Of a stretch of 64,000 bases of DNA, positions 1 through 8,739 are shown piece by piece. The stretch is from assembly GCA_945829425.1 (NCBI GenBank), contig CALZUQ010000004.1, forward strand, positions 19,337 to 83,336. Direction: 5' to 3'. A model generated the notes under the pieces. That model made no database searches. It saw only the letters and a list, made by a program, of their open reading frames with translations, and was not told the DNA's origin. How positions within the stretch are numbered: position 1 is the stretch's first letter; every line of letters starts with the position of its first letter. This stretch comes from an uncultured bacterium. GTDB taxonomy: Bacteria; Bacteroidota; Bacteroidia; Bacteroidales; Bacteroidaceae. A program made the translations under genes and the position numbers.

Positions 1-1
1 C

Positions 2-367
2 ATGCCATGGTCGCTGACCTTCGGCTATGGCATCACGATGCGCGAGAACACTGCGGGGAAGTTCAACGAGAAGAGCATGAGATACCCGTACAAGTTTACG
101 CAGAACCTCAACGTCTCAGGAAACATACGCATCTCTGACGGTTGGAATATCTCTTTCTCTTCCGGCTATGACTTCGACTTCAAGAAACTGTCTATGACGA
201 CGGCTTCACTGTCGCGTGACCTCCATTGCTTCAATATGTCATGCTCTGTTGTTCTTGCGCCATATACGTCATATAACTTCACATTCAGATGTAATGCGGC
301 AACGCTTACCGACGCATTGAAATACGACAAACGAAGCAGCATATCAAACTCCATAAAATGGTATTGA
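2..367 (+). CDS. C-terminal end of an LptD-like outer-membrane protein (partial)
   Basis: This is the last 121 residues of a gene that begins upstream of the window; base 1 belongs to an earlier codon, so the listed Met is probably internal. The residues alternate polar and aromatic/hydrophobic as in beta-strands (WNISFSSGYDFDF, SRDLHCFNMSCSVV, TSYNFTFRC) and end in a short basic tail. The RDLHC element followed by a 'YNFTF' strand is typical of the C-terminus of the large Bacteroidetes LptD-family proteins, which insert lipopolysaccharide into the outer membrane. I infer the family from this pattern only; another large beta-barrel is possible. No terminator is evident after the stop; a degenerate short-repeat tract lies between it and the next gene. 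Confidence 0.6.
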   Translation: MPWSLTFGYGITMRENTAGKFNEKSMRYPYKFTQNLNVSGNIRISDGWNISFSSGYDFDFKKLSMTTASLSRDLHCFNMSCSVVLAPYTSYNFTFRCNAATLTDALKYDKRSSISNSIKWY

Positions 368-429
368 TGGCAACACCTCTTGCGCCCTGATGAGTATGAA
401 ACCTCTCAGGGCGTAATGTATTAATTTAT

Positions 430-513
430 AATTACAGGTTACAGGTTTCAGGTTTCAGGTTACAGGTTTCAGATCAAGGTTAAGGTCAAGGTCAACGTTA
501 AGGTTAAGGTTTT
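430..513. repeat. Degenerate short tandem repeats (GGTTTCAG / AAGGTTAAGGTCAAGG)
   Basis: The stretch contains about four copies of a GGTTwCAGGTTTCAG-like unit followed by alternating AAGGTTAAGG and AAGGTCAAGG units. The same two units recur in reverse complement at 14540-14615, 57507-57664 and 63724-63881. It has no coding potential and sits in the 161-bp gap between the LptD-like end and the antiporter gene. Confidence 0.85.
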
Positions 514-528
514 AAAAACGAAGGAATT

Positions 529-2778
529 ATGATACAAGATTTAGCACTCATACTTATCGTGGCAGCCATTGTCACACTGCTGTTCAAACGTCTGAAACAA
601 CCTCTTGTTTTAGGCTATATCGTGGCAGGCTTCCTTATCTCGCCACACATGGAGTATATACCTTCCGTCATGGAGAAGGAGAATATTCAGGAGTGGGCAG
701 ACATAGGTGTCATGTTCCTACTCTTCTCCCTTGGTCTTGATTTCAGCTTCAAGAAAATCGTCAAGATGGGCGCAGCACCCATCATTGCGGCAATAACCAT
801 TGTGGCATGTATGATGATGCTGGGGTATACCGTAGGCAACCTATGCTCCTGGTCGCATATCGACAGCATCTTCCTCGGAGGAATGCTCGCCATGTCGTCA
901 ACGACGATAATCTACAAGGCTTTCGACGACCTCGGACTCCGCCAGCAACGTTTCGCCTCCCTTGTCATGAGCGTCCTCATTCTGGAGGATATCCTTGCCA
1001 TTGTCATGATGGTCATGCTCGCCGCCATAGCTTCCGGTGGCAGTCCTGACAGTGGCGAGATGCTTTATTCTATCCTTAAGATAGCTTTCTTCCTCATACT
1101 GTGGTTTGTGGTAGGCATCTTCGCCATACCGCTCTTCCTGAAGAGTGTCCGTAAGCTCATGTCTGCCGAGACACTCCTCGTTGTCTCGTTAGGTCTCTGC
1201 TGCCTTATGGCTGTAGTCTCCATGAAAGCCGGCTTCAGCAGCGCTTTCGGAGCTTTCGTAATGGGCAGCATACTTGCCGAGACCATTGAGGCAGAGAAGA
1301 TAGAACGCGTCATAGAACCTGTGAAGAATCTCTTCGGAGCAATATTCTTCGTCTCTGTCGGCATGCTCGTAGACCCTGCCGTCCTTGTGGAATACGCTCT
1401 TCCGATAATAATAATCGTGATAACGATCCTTGGCGGACAAGCCGTTTTCGGCACACTGGGCTTCTTCCTCTCCGGCCAGACATTACAAACCTCTATACGC
1501 TGCGGCTTCTCCATGGCACAGATTGGTGAGTTCGCCTTTATCATAGCGTCTCTCGGCATGTCCATGGGTGTCATAGCAGACTTCCTGTACCCTGTCGTCG
1601 TCACGGTATCTGTCATAACGACATTCCTGACACCTTATATGATACGCGGCGCACAGCCGGCATACCTCTTCCTGGAGAAATACCTCCCCAATTACCTTAT
1701 CCTGCATATCAACAACCTCATGACGAAGAACCAGAATCAAGGAGACAAGAAAGACCCGGAAAGCGTAAAGCCGCGGACATTGTGGCGAAACCTTCTGAAA
1801 GCCATGGCGTTCAATACCGTAGTATATACCATACTGGTAGCCTCTGTGACATATATCATGCTGACATTCTTCCTGCTTTTCTCACGCTCCTTATTGCCAC
1901 ACTGGTGGGCAAACGGCGTCACGGGCGTGCTCACCATACTTCTGCTGGCGCCTTTTATGCGTGCTATAGTGATGAAGAAGAACCACAGCGAGGAATGGAA
2001 ACAGCTCTGGAACCTCTCCCCTATCAACCGTCTGCCGCTCCTATCCACTGTTGTGGCGAGGGCAGCGATATGCCTCGCATTCCTCTTCTATATCGTCAAC
2101 TACCTTGCACGCTTCGCCGACGCCATAGTGGTATGTCTCGCCGTAATCATAATAACCGTGACGGTACTCTCACGCTCTATCAAACAACGCAGCATAAAAC
2201 TGGAGCGTATGTTCAAAAACAACCTGAGGTCAAGGGAAATCATGGCACAGGTAAAAGGGACACAGATGCCAGAATACGCCAACCACCTCGTAGAGCGCGA
2301 CCTTACCCTCACCGAGCTGCAAGTGCCTGAGAACTCGCTGTGGGCTGGCAAGACACTTGCCGATCTGCAGTTAGGCCAGCATTTCGGAGTACATGTCAGC
2401 AGTATCCTGCGTAACGGCAGACGCCTGAACATACCTTACGGCAAGGAGCAGATCTTCTCCAACGACAAGCTGCAGGTGATAGGCACCGACGAACAGATCA
2501 CTAAACTGAACAAAGTCCTTGAGACAGCTCTATACTCCGAGGACATCGACTACGAAGAGCGTGAGATGCTTCTGAGGCAAGTCATCATAAGCAAGAAATC
2601 ACCACTTGTAGGCAAGGCGTTGCGCGACAGCCGTCTTCGCGAAGAATATTCTCTCCTCGTTGTCGGCATTGAGCAGGGCCAGCCCAACCTTACCACCATT
2701 GAGCCGGACTATGTCTTCAAGGCAGGAGATGCTGTATGGATGGTAGGAGAACATATGGCATTCGACAAAATAGAGTGA
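529..2778 (+). CDS. CPA2-family monovalent cation:proton antiporter with two RCK_C domains
   Basis: This is an inner-membrane K+ or Na+/H+ antiporter of the KefB/NapA (CPA2) family. The first roughly 390 residues are a 12-helix exchanger core with family hallmarks: a GLDFSF motif after helix 3, SSTTII in the unwound helix region, and an acidic ED pair in LILEDILAI at the likely ion site. A second hydrophobic block of four helices follows at about 430-570. Two TrkA-C/RCK_C-like domains follow at about 590-665 and 680-748, suggesting regulation by a cytoplasmic ligand. There is no NAD-binding TrkA-N domain, unlike classical KefB/C. At 749 residues it fits the Bacteroidetes form. The start at 529 follows GGAATT. 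It is monocistronic by spacing. The ion cannot be assigned from sequence. Confidence 0.85.
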   Translation: MIQDLALILIVAAIVTLLFKRLKQPLVLGYIVAGFLISPHMEYIPSVMEKENIQEWADIGVMFLLFSLGLDFSFKKIVKMGAAPIIAAITIVACMMMLGYTVGNLCSWSHIDSIFLGGMLAMSSTTIIYKAFDDLGLRQQRFASLVMSVLILEDILAIVMMVMLAAIASGGSPDSGEMLYSILKIAFFLILWFVVGIFAIPLFLKSVRKLMSAETLLVVSLGLCCLMAVVSMKAGFSSAFGAFVMGSILAETIEAEKIERVIEPVKNLFGAIFFVSVGMLVDPAVLVEYALPIIIIVITILGGQAVFGTLGFFLSGQTLQTSIRCGFSMAQIGEFAFIIASLGMSMGVIADFLYPVVVTVSVITTFLTPYMIRGAQPAYLFLEKYLPNYLILHINNLMTKNQNQGDKKDPESVKPRTLWRNLLKAMAFNTVVYTILVASVTYIMLTFFLLFSRSLLPHWWANGVTGVLTILLLAPFMRAIVMKKNHSEEWKQLWNLSPINRLPLLSTVVARAAICLAFLFYIVNYLARFADAIVVCLAVIIITVTVLSRSIKQRSIKLERMFKNNLRSREIMAQVKGTQMPEYANHLVERDLTLTELQVPENSLWAGKTLADLQLGQHFGVHVSSILRNGRRLNIPYGKEQIFSNDKLQVIGTDEQITKLNKVLETALYSEDIDYEEREMLLRQVIISKKSPLVGKALRDSRLREEYSLLVVGIEQGQPNLTTIEPDYVFKAGDAVWMVGEHMAFDKIE

Positions 2779-3133
2779 TGAGGGATAATTTATAATGTAT
2801 AATGAATAACGCTATTCCCCACAGCAATTATTCATTACCCGAGTGACGACGAACAGACGTCAACAATTAAAAAAACTTAACAATACATTGCAAAATATGT
2901 GCTTTAATAAAAATTCACTATCTTTGCAAAGCATACTTTATACTAACAGGCGGTAACCCACCGCAAAACCAGCTGTCTGCAACAGGTAAAAGAGACATTC
3001 TGCATCTCTTTGATAATATATTCTGCATATTGATCTAATATCACGATAAAAGCCACGTATCGAAAAGACAGGTGTCTGCCACCCCCTGCAAGACGAGAAC
3101 ATGATGTTTAATTAATATAACCTAAAGAAAACT
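2779..3133. other. 355-bp intergenic region with a long structured leader
   Basis: The first about 100 bp are AT-rich with no clear hairpin terminator. A TATCTTTG -7 element lies at 2919-2926. The about 200 nt between it and the GH28 start contain several short inverted repeats: GCGGT/ACCGC at 2951-2965, CTGT/ACAG at about 2973-2985, and AGAGA/TCTCT at about 2991-3009. This is an unusually long leader for a simple promoter. Confidence 0.5.
2919..2926 (+). promoter_or_regulatory. Bacteroidetes -7 element TATCTTTG for the GH28 gene
   Basis: TATCTTTG matches the TAnnTTTG -7 consensus. No good TTTG or TTG is found 19-21 bp upstream, so it may need an activator, which would suit a carbohydrate-inducible pectinase pair. 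Confidence 0.5.
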
Positions 3134-4537
3134 ATGAGAAAAGCATTGTCTATGTGTGTCGCAGCACTCCTCATGCCTTTGATGTCAATGGCACAGGACG
3201 CATGGAACACGACATACAAAGAAATCGAGTCAAGAATTGTTGCGCCGACATTCAAGGCGAAAGAGTACAAGGCTGCCGTAAAGGTAAAGAATTCTGCCAA
3301 GCAGAACCAGAAAGCCATCAACGCCGCAATAAAGAAGGCATCCAAGAACGGTGGCGGAAAGGTAATCATTCCGGCAGGAAAATACATGACGGGAGCCATA
3401 ACCCTTCTCTCCAACGTCAACCTCGTGGTAGAGAAAGGTGCAGAACTCGTCTTCGCTTTCGAGCGCGACCTGTATCCTAACGTTGAGACACGCTGGGAAG
3501 GTCTGAACCTCATAAACTACCAGCCGTGTATTTATGCCGTAGACGCAGAGAATATCGGCATATCAGGTGAGGGCATCATCAACGGCAATGGCTCTAACGA
3601 GCGTTGGTGGTATATGAAAGGCAACAAACACCACGGATATCATGAAGGTGTGGACGAATGGCAGGGAACAGACAAGACGGGACCTCGCGCCGACCTTATA
3701 AAAATGGCAGACAACAACGTGCCTACAGCACAACGCGTCTTCGGAAAGGGAAAAGGTCTCCGCCCGCAGCTTATAAACTTCCTCAGATGTCAGAACGCCA
3801 TAATAGAAGGCGTGGAACTGCGCGACTCTCCTTTCTGGGTTATACACCCAACGTTCGTCAAGAACCTCACAGTACGTGGCGTTACGATATACAACGACGG
3901 ACCTAACGGCGACGGGTGCGACCCAGAGTCATGCGAGGACGTGCTCATCGAGAACTGCACCTTCCACACCGGCGACGACTGCATAGCACTGAAGTCAGGA
4001 CGTAACGCTGACGGACACCGTGCCAACGCACCATGCAAGAACGTCATCATACGTAAATGTAAGATGGCTGACGGACACGGAGGAGTAGTGATAGGCTCGG
4101 AGATTTCCGGCGGCTGTACGAACATCTTTGCCGAAGACTGTGACATGGACTCGCCTAACCTCGACCGTGTAGTACGCATAAAGACCAACACCTGCCGTGG
4201 CGGAATAAACGAAAACATCTATGTTCGTAACATCCGTGTCGGCGAATGCCGTGAGGCTGTCATGCGCATCAACCTCGTTTACGAGCCAAAAGAGATTGCA
4301 GAGAGAGGTCACATACCTACTGTAAGAAACGTTTACGTAGAGAATATCACCTGCAAGAAGTCAAAATACGGCATCCTGCTCAACGGTCTGACAGAGAAAG
4401 ACTCCAAGACTCCTCAGATATACAATATCAATGTCAAGAACTGCAAGTTCGAGGGACTTTCCGCAGAACCGGTGTATAAGACAGGTCTTGTGAAAGATAT
4501 CCACATCAGCAACGTCACCGTAAGCGCAGACTTCTAA
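3134..4537 (+). CDS. Glycoside hydrolase family 28 (polygalacturonase-like), secreted
   Basis: This predicted pectin-backbone hydrolase opens with a signal peptide (about 20 residues, ending SMAQ) and then a right-handed beta-helix. GH28 landmarks are visible: NGDGCD near residues 258-263 (equivalent of the NTD motif), TGDDC near 278-282 with the paired catalytic aspartates, GHGG near 313-316 and RIKTN near 346-350. Length (467 aa) is normal for Bacteroidetes GH28. It is a close paralogue of the N-terminal half of the next gene, with long shared stretches such as NQKAINAAIKKAS and IYNDGPNGDGCDPESC-like text. The 83-bp gap to that gene suggests one operon for galacturonan or rhamnogalacturonan breakdown. 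The subtype (exo, endo or rhamnogalacturonan-specific) cannot be read from sequence alone. Confidence 0.9.
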   Translation: MRKALSMCVAALLMPLMSMAQDAWNTTYKEIESRIVAPTFKAKEYKAAVKVKNSAKQNQKAINAAIKKASKNGGGKVIIPAGKYMTGAITLLSNVNLVVEKGAELVFAFERDLYPNVETRWEGLNLINYQPCIYAVDAENIGISGEGIINGNGSNERWWYMKGNKHHGYHEGVDEWQGTDKTGPRADLIKMADNNVPTAQRVFGKGKGLRPQLINFLRCQNAIIEGVELRDSPFWVIHPTFVKNLTVRGVTIYNDGPNGDGCDPESCEDVLIENCTFHTGDDCIALKSGRNADGHRANAPCKNVIIRKCKMADGHGGVVIGSEISGGCTNIFAEDCDMDSPNLDRVVRIKTNTCRGGINENIYVRNIRVGECREAVMRINLVYEPKEIAERGHIPTVRNVYVENITCKKSKYGILLNGLTEKDSKTPQIYNINVKNCKFEGLSAEPVYKTGLVKDIHISNVTVSADF

Positions 4538-4620
4538 AGGTGTGCAAAAATATTTTTTACACCTGCTTACCTACAAACAAGAGAAAACACACCTAATCAA
4601 ATATCAACCCATAAACGACT

Positions 4621-7278
4621 ATGAAGAAAACACTTCTTTGTCTTCTCACGTTGCTTTTCTCAGCCTCCTCATTCGCTGACGGCTGGGACGACGCACTTTA
4701 CAAGAAGATTGAACAGAACATCCAGGCTCCGACATTCTCGGAGACAGTGTACAAACCGTCTATAAAGACGAAGAACAGCGCGGCGAAGAACCAGAAGGCT
4801 ATCAATGCCGCCATAAAGAAAGCCTCTGCCAAAGGCGGAGGAAAAGTGGTCATTCCTGAGGGAACATACATGACCGGAGCCATCACGCTGCTCTCAAACG
4901 TCAACCTCGTGCTTGAAAAAGGTGCTGTGCTGAAGTTCGCTTACGAGCCTGCTCTCTACCCTCTCGTCTACACCCGCTACGAGGGTCTCGACCTTTATAA
5001 CTACTCTCCGTGTATCTATGCCAACGGAGCAAAGAACATCGGCATAACAGGCGAGGGTACAATAGACGGCAACGGCAGCAACGAGACCTTCTGGCAGTGG
5101 ACCGGCGTACCATACTTCGGATATAAGAAAGATGTCACGACAGAAGACTGCAAATACCCGAAGAACGGCGAGACAATGGGCTACCGCGACATCCTGCAGA
5201 AAATGTGCGAAGACAACGTCCCTGTCGACCAGCGCATATTTGGCATGGGAAAAGGACTCCGCATGCAGTTGGTGAACATAGTAAACTCTGAGAATATCAT
5301 CATCGAGGGCGTAACAATGCTGAACTCACCGTTCTGGGTTATGCACCCTCTCTTCTCAAAGAATATCACAGTACGTGGCGTAAAGGTCTACAACGACGGT
5401 CCTAACGGCGACGGGTGCGACCCAGAGTCATGTGAGAACGTGCTGATAGAGAACTGCCTCTTCGATACCGGCGACGACTGTATAGCAATAAAGTCCGGAC
5501 GTAACGGCGACGGACGACGCGACGGACGCCCGTCACGCAATATCATCATACGTAACTGTAAGATGGCTGACGGCCACGGTGGCGTAGTGATAGGCTCGGA
5601 GATTTCTGCCGGCGTAGAGAATGTCTTTGCCGAGAACTGTGAAATGGACTCGCCAAACCTCGACCGCGTGCTGCGTATAAAGACAAACACCTGCCGTGGC
5701 GGTGAGACAAAGAATGTCTTCATGCGTAACGTCACAGTAGGTCAGTGTAAGGAAGCCGTACTGAGGATAAACATCAACTACCAGCCCAAGGAGGCTGCCG
5801 AACGTGGACATATCCCTTACGTACATAACGTATGGATGGAGAACGTGACATGCCAGAAGTCCAAGCACGGCGTGATACTCAACGGCATAACAGAAGATGA
5901 AGCAGTTTATGACATCCACGTACGCAACTGCCGGTTCAACGGCGTGACAGGTGAGCCTTTCGTAAAGGAGAACCGCATCCGCGACATAGAGTTCGAGAAC
6001 CTCTTCATAAACGGGAAGGTGGTATTCGCAGAGATGCCACAGAAATATTACAGCGAGTGGCTGACACTCTCAGAGATGAAGCGTGTAGACAACCCTATAT
6101 ACCTTGACTTCACCGACGCCGTAAAGCATAAGAAGGGAAAGTGGTCGTATGTCATGGGCATAGAGCTGGAAGCCATGCTCGACACATACCTGAAATACGG
6201 CAATGAAGCTATCCTGAAATACTGCAAGAGATATTCTGACCAGATGATAGACAACGAGGGAAACATCACGGGATATAACATTCTTGACTATAACCTCGAC
6301 AATATCCGTACCGGACACTTCATAACACGTGAGTATGAGCTTTATCCTGAGGCAAAGAACCTTCTGGCTATAAAGACCATGATGAAACAGATGGAGAAAC
6401 AGCCACGCACAAAGGAAGGCGTTTACTGGCATAAGGCTATCTATGCATATCAGGTATGGCTCGACGGCATCTTCATGGGACTGCCGTTCCGCGTTCTCAC
6501 CACAAACATGATGGAGCGTGAGGGACTCATGAAGTCAAAGGAGGCAAAGAAGATTTACGACGACGCAACAAACCAAATCCTCAAGACTTACGCACGTACC
6601 CTCGACCCTCTTACGGGACTGAACCGCCACGCTTGGGACGAGACAAACCATACTTTCTGGGCTGACAAGACGACAGGTCTCAGCAAGCACTGTTGGGGAA
6701 GAGCACAGGGTTGGTACACCATGGCACTCATAGAACTCCTCGACGCACTCCCAGAGAACTATGCACGACGCAGCGAGATCATTGATGTCCTGAAGAAAGA
6801 TTTTGACGCTATAATAAAATGGCAGGACAAGAAAACAGGCACATGGTATCAGGTCATGGACTCTCCAGAGCGTGAGGGCAACTACCTGGAGTCGACATGT
6901 ACGTCTATGTTCGCTTACTCTCTGCTGAAGGCGTTCCGCAAAGGCTACGTAACAGAGGAGAAATACCGCGACGCTGGCGTTACAGCATATAAAGGCATCA
7001 TAAACAACTTCATACGCATGGACTCTGACAAGACCATTTCTCTCACACAGTGCTGCAGCGTGGCAGGTCTCGGTCCTGCGGCAACACCTGAGGTGAAGGC
7101 TGCCATGAAGCGCATAAACCCTAAAGGCTCCGTAAAGCATAACGAGAAACGCGACGGCTCTTTCGAATATTATCTCAGCGAGCCTATACGCGACAACGAC
7201 GCAAAGGGCGTAGGTCCTTTCATTTGGGCTTCTCTTGAAATGGAGCAGATGGGGTATAACACATCGAGCAAGTATTGA
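4621..7278 (+). CDS. GH28-GH105 fusion: polygalacturonase plus unsaturated glucuronyl/rhamnogalacturonyl hydrolase
   Basis: This is a two-enzyme secreted polypeptide. A signal peptide (SASSFAD) is followed by a GH28 beta-helix to about residue 465, with NGDGCD, TGDDC, GHGG and RIKTN intact. From about 475 to the end is a GH105 (alpha/alpha)6 barrel with YQVWLDGIFMGLPF, whose Asp near residue 614 aligns with the general acid of the YteR/YesR family, and a conserved WGRAQGWYTMAL segment. GH28 releases or trims pectic oligosaccharides and GH105 removes the unsaturated terminal uronic acid left by a lyase, so one protein would couple successive steps. The GH28 half is a duplication of the upstream gene's product. 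No SusC/D pair is in view, so this looks like a small satellite pectin locus. Confidence 0.9.
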   Translation: MKKTLLCLLTLLFSASSFADGWDDALYKKIEQNIQAPTFSETVYKPSIKTKNSAAKNQKAINAAIKKASAKGGGKVVIPEGTYMTGAITLLSNVNLVLEKGAVLKFAYEPALYPLVYTRYEGLDLYNYSPCIYANGAKNIGITGEGTIDGNGSNETFWQWTGVPYFGYKKDVTTEDCKYPKNGETMGYRDILQKMCEDNVPVDQRIFGMGKGLRMQLVNIVNSENIIIEGVTMLNSPFWVMHPLFSKNITVRGVKVYNDGPNGDGCDPESCENVLIENCLFDTGDDCIAIKSGRNGDGRRDGRPSRNIIIRNCKMADGHGGVVIGSEISAGVENVFAENCEMDSPNLDRVLRIKTNTCRGGETKNVFMRNVTVGQCKEAVLRININYQPKEAAERGHIPYVHNVWMENVTCQKSKHGVILNGITEDEAVYDIHVRNCRFNGVTGEPFVKENRIRDIEFENLFINGKVVFAEMPQKYYSEWLTLSEMKRVDNPIYLDFTDAVKHKKGKWSYVMGIELEAMLDTYLKYGNEAILKYCKRYSDQMIDNEGNITGYNILDYNLDNIRTGHFITREYELYPEAKNLLAIKTMMKQMEKQPRTKEGVYWHKAIYAYQVWLDGIFMGLPFRVLTTNMMEREGLMKSKEAKKIYDDATNQILKTYARTLDPLTGLNRHAWDETNHTFWADKTTGLSKHCWGRAQGWYTMALIELLDALPENYARRSEIIDVLKKDFDAIIKWQDKKTGTWYQVMDSPEREGNYLESTCTSMFAYSLLKAFRKGYVTEEKYRDAGVTAYKGIINNFIRMDSDKTISLTQCCSVAGLGPAATPEVKAAMKRINPKGSVKHNEKRDGSFEYYLSEPIRDNDAKGVGPFIWASLEMEQMGYNTSSKY

Positions 7279-7327
7279 TGCTTCTATTAAACTGTCCTAA
7301 GCAACTATAGACTGGAGGGCAGCAACA

Positions 7328-7378
7328 GAAACCCACCTTAAGGTGTGTTACGCGAATTAACAGAACCCACCTTAAGCA
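7328..7378. repeat. Miniature remnant of the AGAACCCACCTTAA inverted-repeat family
   Basis: AAGGTGTGTTACGCGAATTAACAG is followed by the standard element right end AGAACCCACCTTAA. This looks like the two ends of the element described at 25490-25688 with almost all of the middle deleted. Confidence 0.65.
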
Positions 7379-7402
7379 AGTTTACAATCAAAACAGTAAG
7401 AA

Positions 7403-7448
7403 TACGGGGAACATTCCGGTAGACATTATTACCGAAGTGTTCCCCGTA
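7403..7448. terminator. Bidirectional terminator hairpin between convergent genes
   Basis: TACGGGGAAC pairs with GTTCCCCGTA and, inside it, CCGGTA pairs with TACCG, giving a long stem. It lies between the end of the GH28-GH105 gene (+) and the end of the DUF3298-type gene (-), so it can serve both. Confidence 0.75.
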
Positions 7449-7465
7449 GTTTGTATTCTGGCAGC

Positions 7466-8314
7466 TTACCGCTTGCTGTCTGCAAGGGGTATGAAACATT
7501 CAGGCTTGCCAGCAGCATAAGGAGCAATCTCGTACGACTGGTACTTCATGCATACACCTTTCTCCGTAAGGTAAGGTGTCGTTTCTGGAAGTGGGAAGCT
7601 GTCGTCGTCAAACTGACTGTCGTCTATGAGAAGGCATCGTCTCAGCTCTTCATCACCACTGTTCTTGTCGAGGTCGAAATAAGTCTTCAGCCCCTCTTTT
7701 ATCTTGCTTCTCAACAGTCTCTTGTCATATTTCCCCACAAGGTTCCATCCTTGACATTTTCCGTCATTCTTGCTGAACGTCATGCCATACTCTGCACTAC
7801 TGCCATGCGCCCCACCGTAATACTCATACGAGGTAAGTATCAGCGTAATGTATTGTGCGTCTTCATAACCTGCCTTCACCTCCGCCTCGTAGGTGTATAT
7901 CACCTTACGTTCCACGTCAGGGTTGAACGAGAGTAGGTCGCGCAAATCTTTCGCAAGGCTGTCTGATATAATCTTGACACGTGCCTCTAAAGCCTTGCTG
8001 ATGTCCTGCTCGGCGGCATTAAGATACAGCTCCTGTCCCAACCATGCACGCATGTTGACAGCGAGTGGCTTGTCCATTCCGTCGGTGTCCACCACCTTTA
8101 TCTTTACCTCCACCTCACCGTTTTCAGTTACTGCGACAGTCTTCTTGCATTCCACCGACCGCATCTTACCCTCTGTTGCCGGCGGCACGCTGTCGTCCGT
8201 TCCTGCTGACACAACTGTGGAGTCTGTATTTTCTACTACGCCCTCAGCACCTTTCTTTCCCGTACACGAAAGGGAGAGCAACATCGCCATAACGAATACA
8301 ATTCTGTTTCTCAT
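7466..8314 (-). CDS. Lipoprotein with DUF4163/DUF3298 (RsiV-like) domains
   Basis: A 282-residue envelope lipoprotein. The N-terminus has a short hydrophobic segment and lipobox LSLSC (Cys17) followed by a lysine- and acid-rich linker. The middle and C-terminal parts carry the pattern of the DUF4163-DUF3298 pair: YEAEVKAGYEDAQYITLILTSYEYYGGAHGS, then a long helical segment, DDDSFPLPET and a final YEIAPYAAG strand. In Bacillus RsiV this fold is the extracellular part that binds lysozyme; many Bacteroidetes versions are stand-alone lipoproteins of unknown role. There is no sigma factor beside it, so an anti-sigma role is not supported. It is transcribed alone from the divergent region it shares with the YitT-type gene; a consensus promoter lies about 140 bp upstream of the start. 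Confidence 0.75.
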   Translation of the reverse strand: MRNRIVFVMAMLLSLSCTGKKGAEGVVENTDSTVVSAGTDDSVPPATEGKMRSVECKKTVAVTENGEVEVKIKVVDTDGMDKPLAVNMRAWLGQELYLNAAEQDISKALEARVKIISDSLAKDLRDLLSFNPDVERKVIYTYEAEVKAGYEDAQYITLILTSYEYYGGAHGSSAEYGMTFSKNDGKCQGWNLVGKYDKRLLRSKIKEGLKTYFDLDKNSGDEELRRCLLIDDSQFDDDSFPLPETTPYLTEKGVCMKYQSYEIAPYAAGKPECFIPLADSKR

Positions 8315-8454
8315 GATATTTGTCCTGAAAAATGATTAATTACATACAGTCTGTACTCATCGTACCAGACCATTTTTTCTTGATATGCAAAGTTCTTACA
8401 AACGAGAGCAATGCAAACCTGTTTGCTAATTGCCGAGTGCAGTTAGAACTTATG

Positions 8455-8485
8455 CAAAGTTATAGCAAAAAAACATATCCTGCAA
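8455..8485 (-). promoter_or_regulatory. Promoter TTG-N20-TAACTTTG for the DUF3298-type lipoprotein
   Basis: On the minus strand TTG (8485-8483) and TAACTTTG (8462-8455) are separated by 20 bp, matching the Bacteroidetes sigma-ABfr consensus. The leader would be about 135 nt. Confidence 0.6.
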
Positions 8486-8600
8486 GTTTTTGGAGGTTTA
8501 TTATTCGCTCAATATAAAATCTTATGGTCAGAATAGAATAATCTTTTGATAAAATAGGCGGCGTCTCGGAAATAAAAATAAAAGATTTTCTTTCTTTTAT

Positions 8601-8631
8601 TTTGTATTTCGCTCAACTTGCACTATCTTTG
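8601..8631 (+). promoter_or_regulatory. Promoter TTTG-N19-TATCTTTG for the YitT-type gene
   Basis: Both hexamer-like boxes match the Bacteroidetes consensus with 19-bp spacing. Transcription would start near 8638, about 100 nt before the preferred ATG at 8740. Confidence 0.75.
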
Positions 8632-8739
8632 CAGTGGATTTTTATACAGATAATATTCGTATGGCGAGGACAGACAGTACTCACCATTAGATAAAGGTTG
8701 CGACACCCGCAACAAGACCTAACTAAAAGAGAGACATTT

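Larger units (their letters stand above)
8315..8739. other. 425-bp divergent intergenic region
   Basis: AT-rich region between the divergent lipoprotein and YitT-type genes. It carries one consensus promoter in each direction (8455-8485 on the minus strand and 8601-8631 on the plus strand). I see no repeat or RNA structure beyond these. Confidence 0.7.

Noticed and set aside
1065-1616. Long minus-strand ORF inside the antiporter gene, and similar ORFs opposite other genes
   Set aside because: Shadows of strongly biased coding sequence on the other strand; no domain features.
8698-8739. Upstream start of the YitT-type gene
   Set aside because: The extra 14 residues are unlike the family and the ATG at 8740 has a better context.
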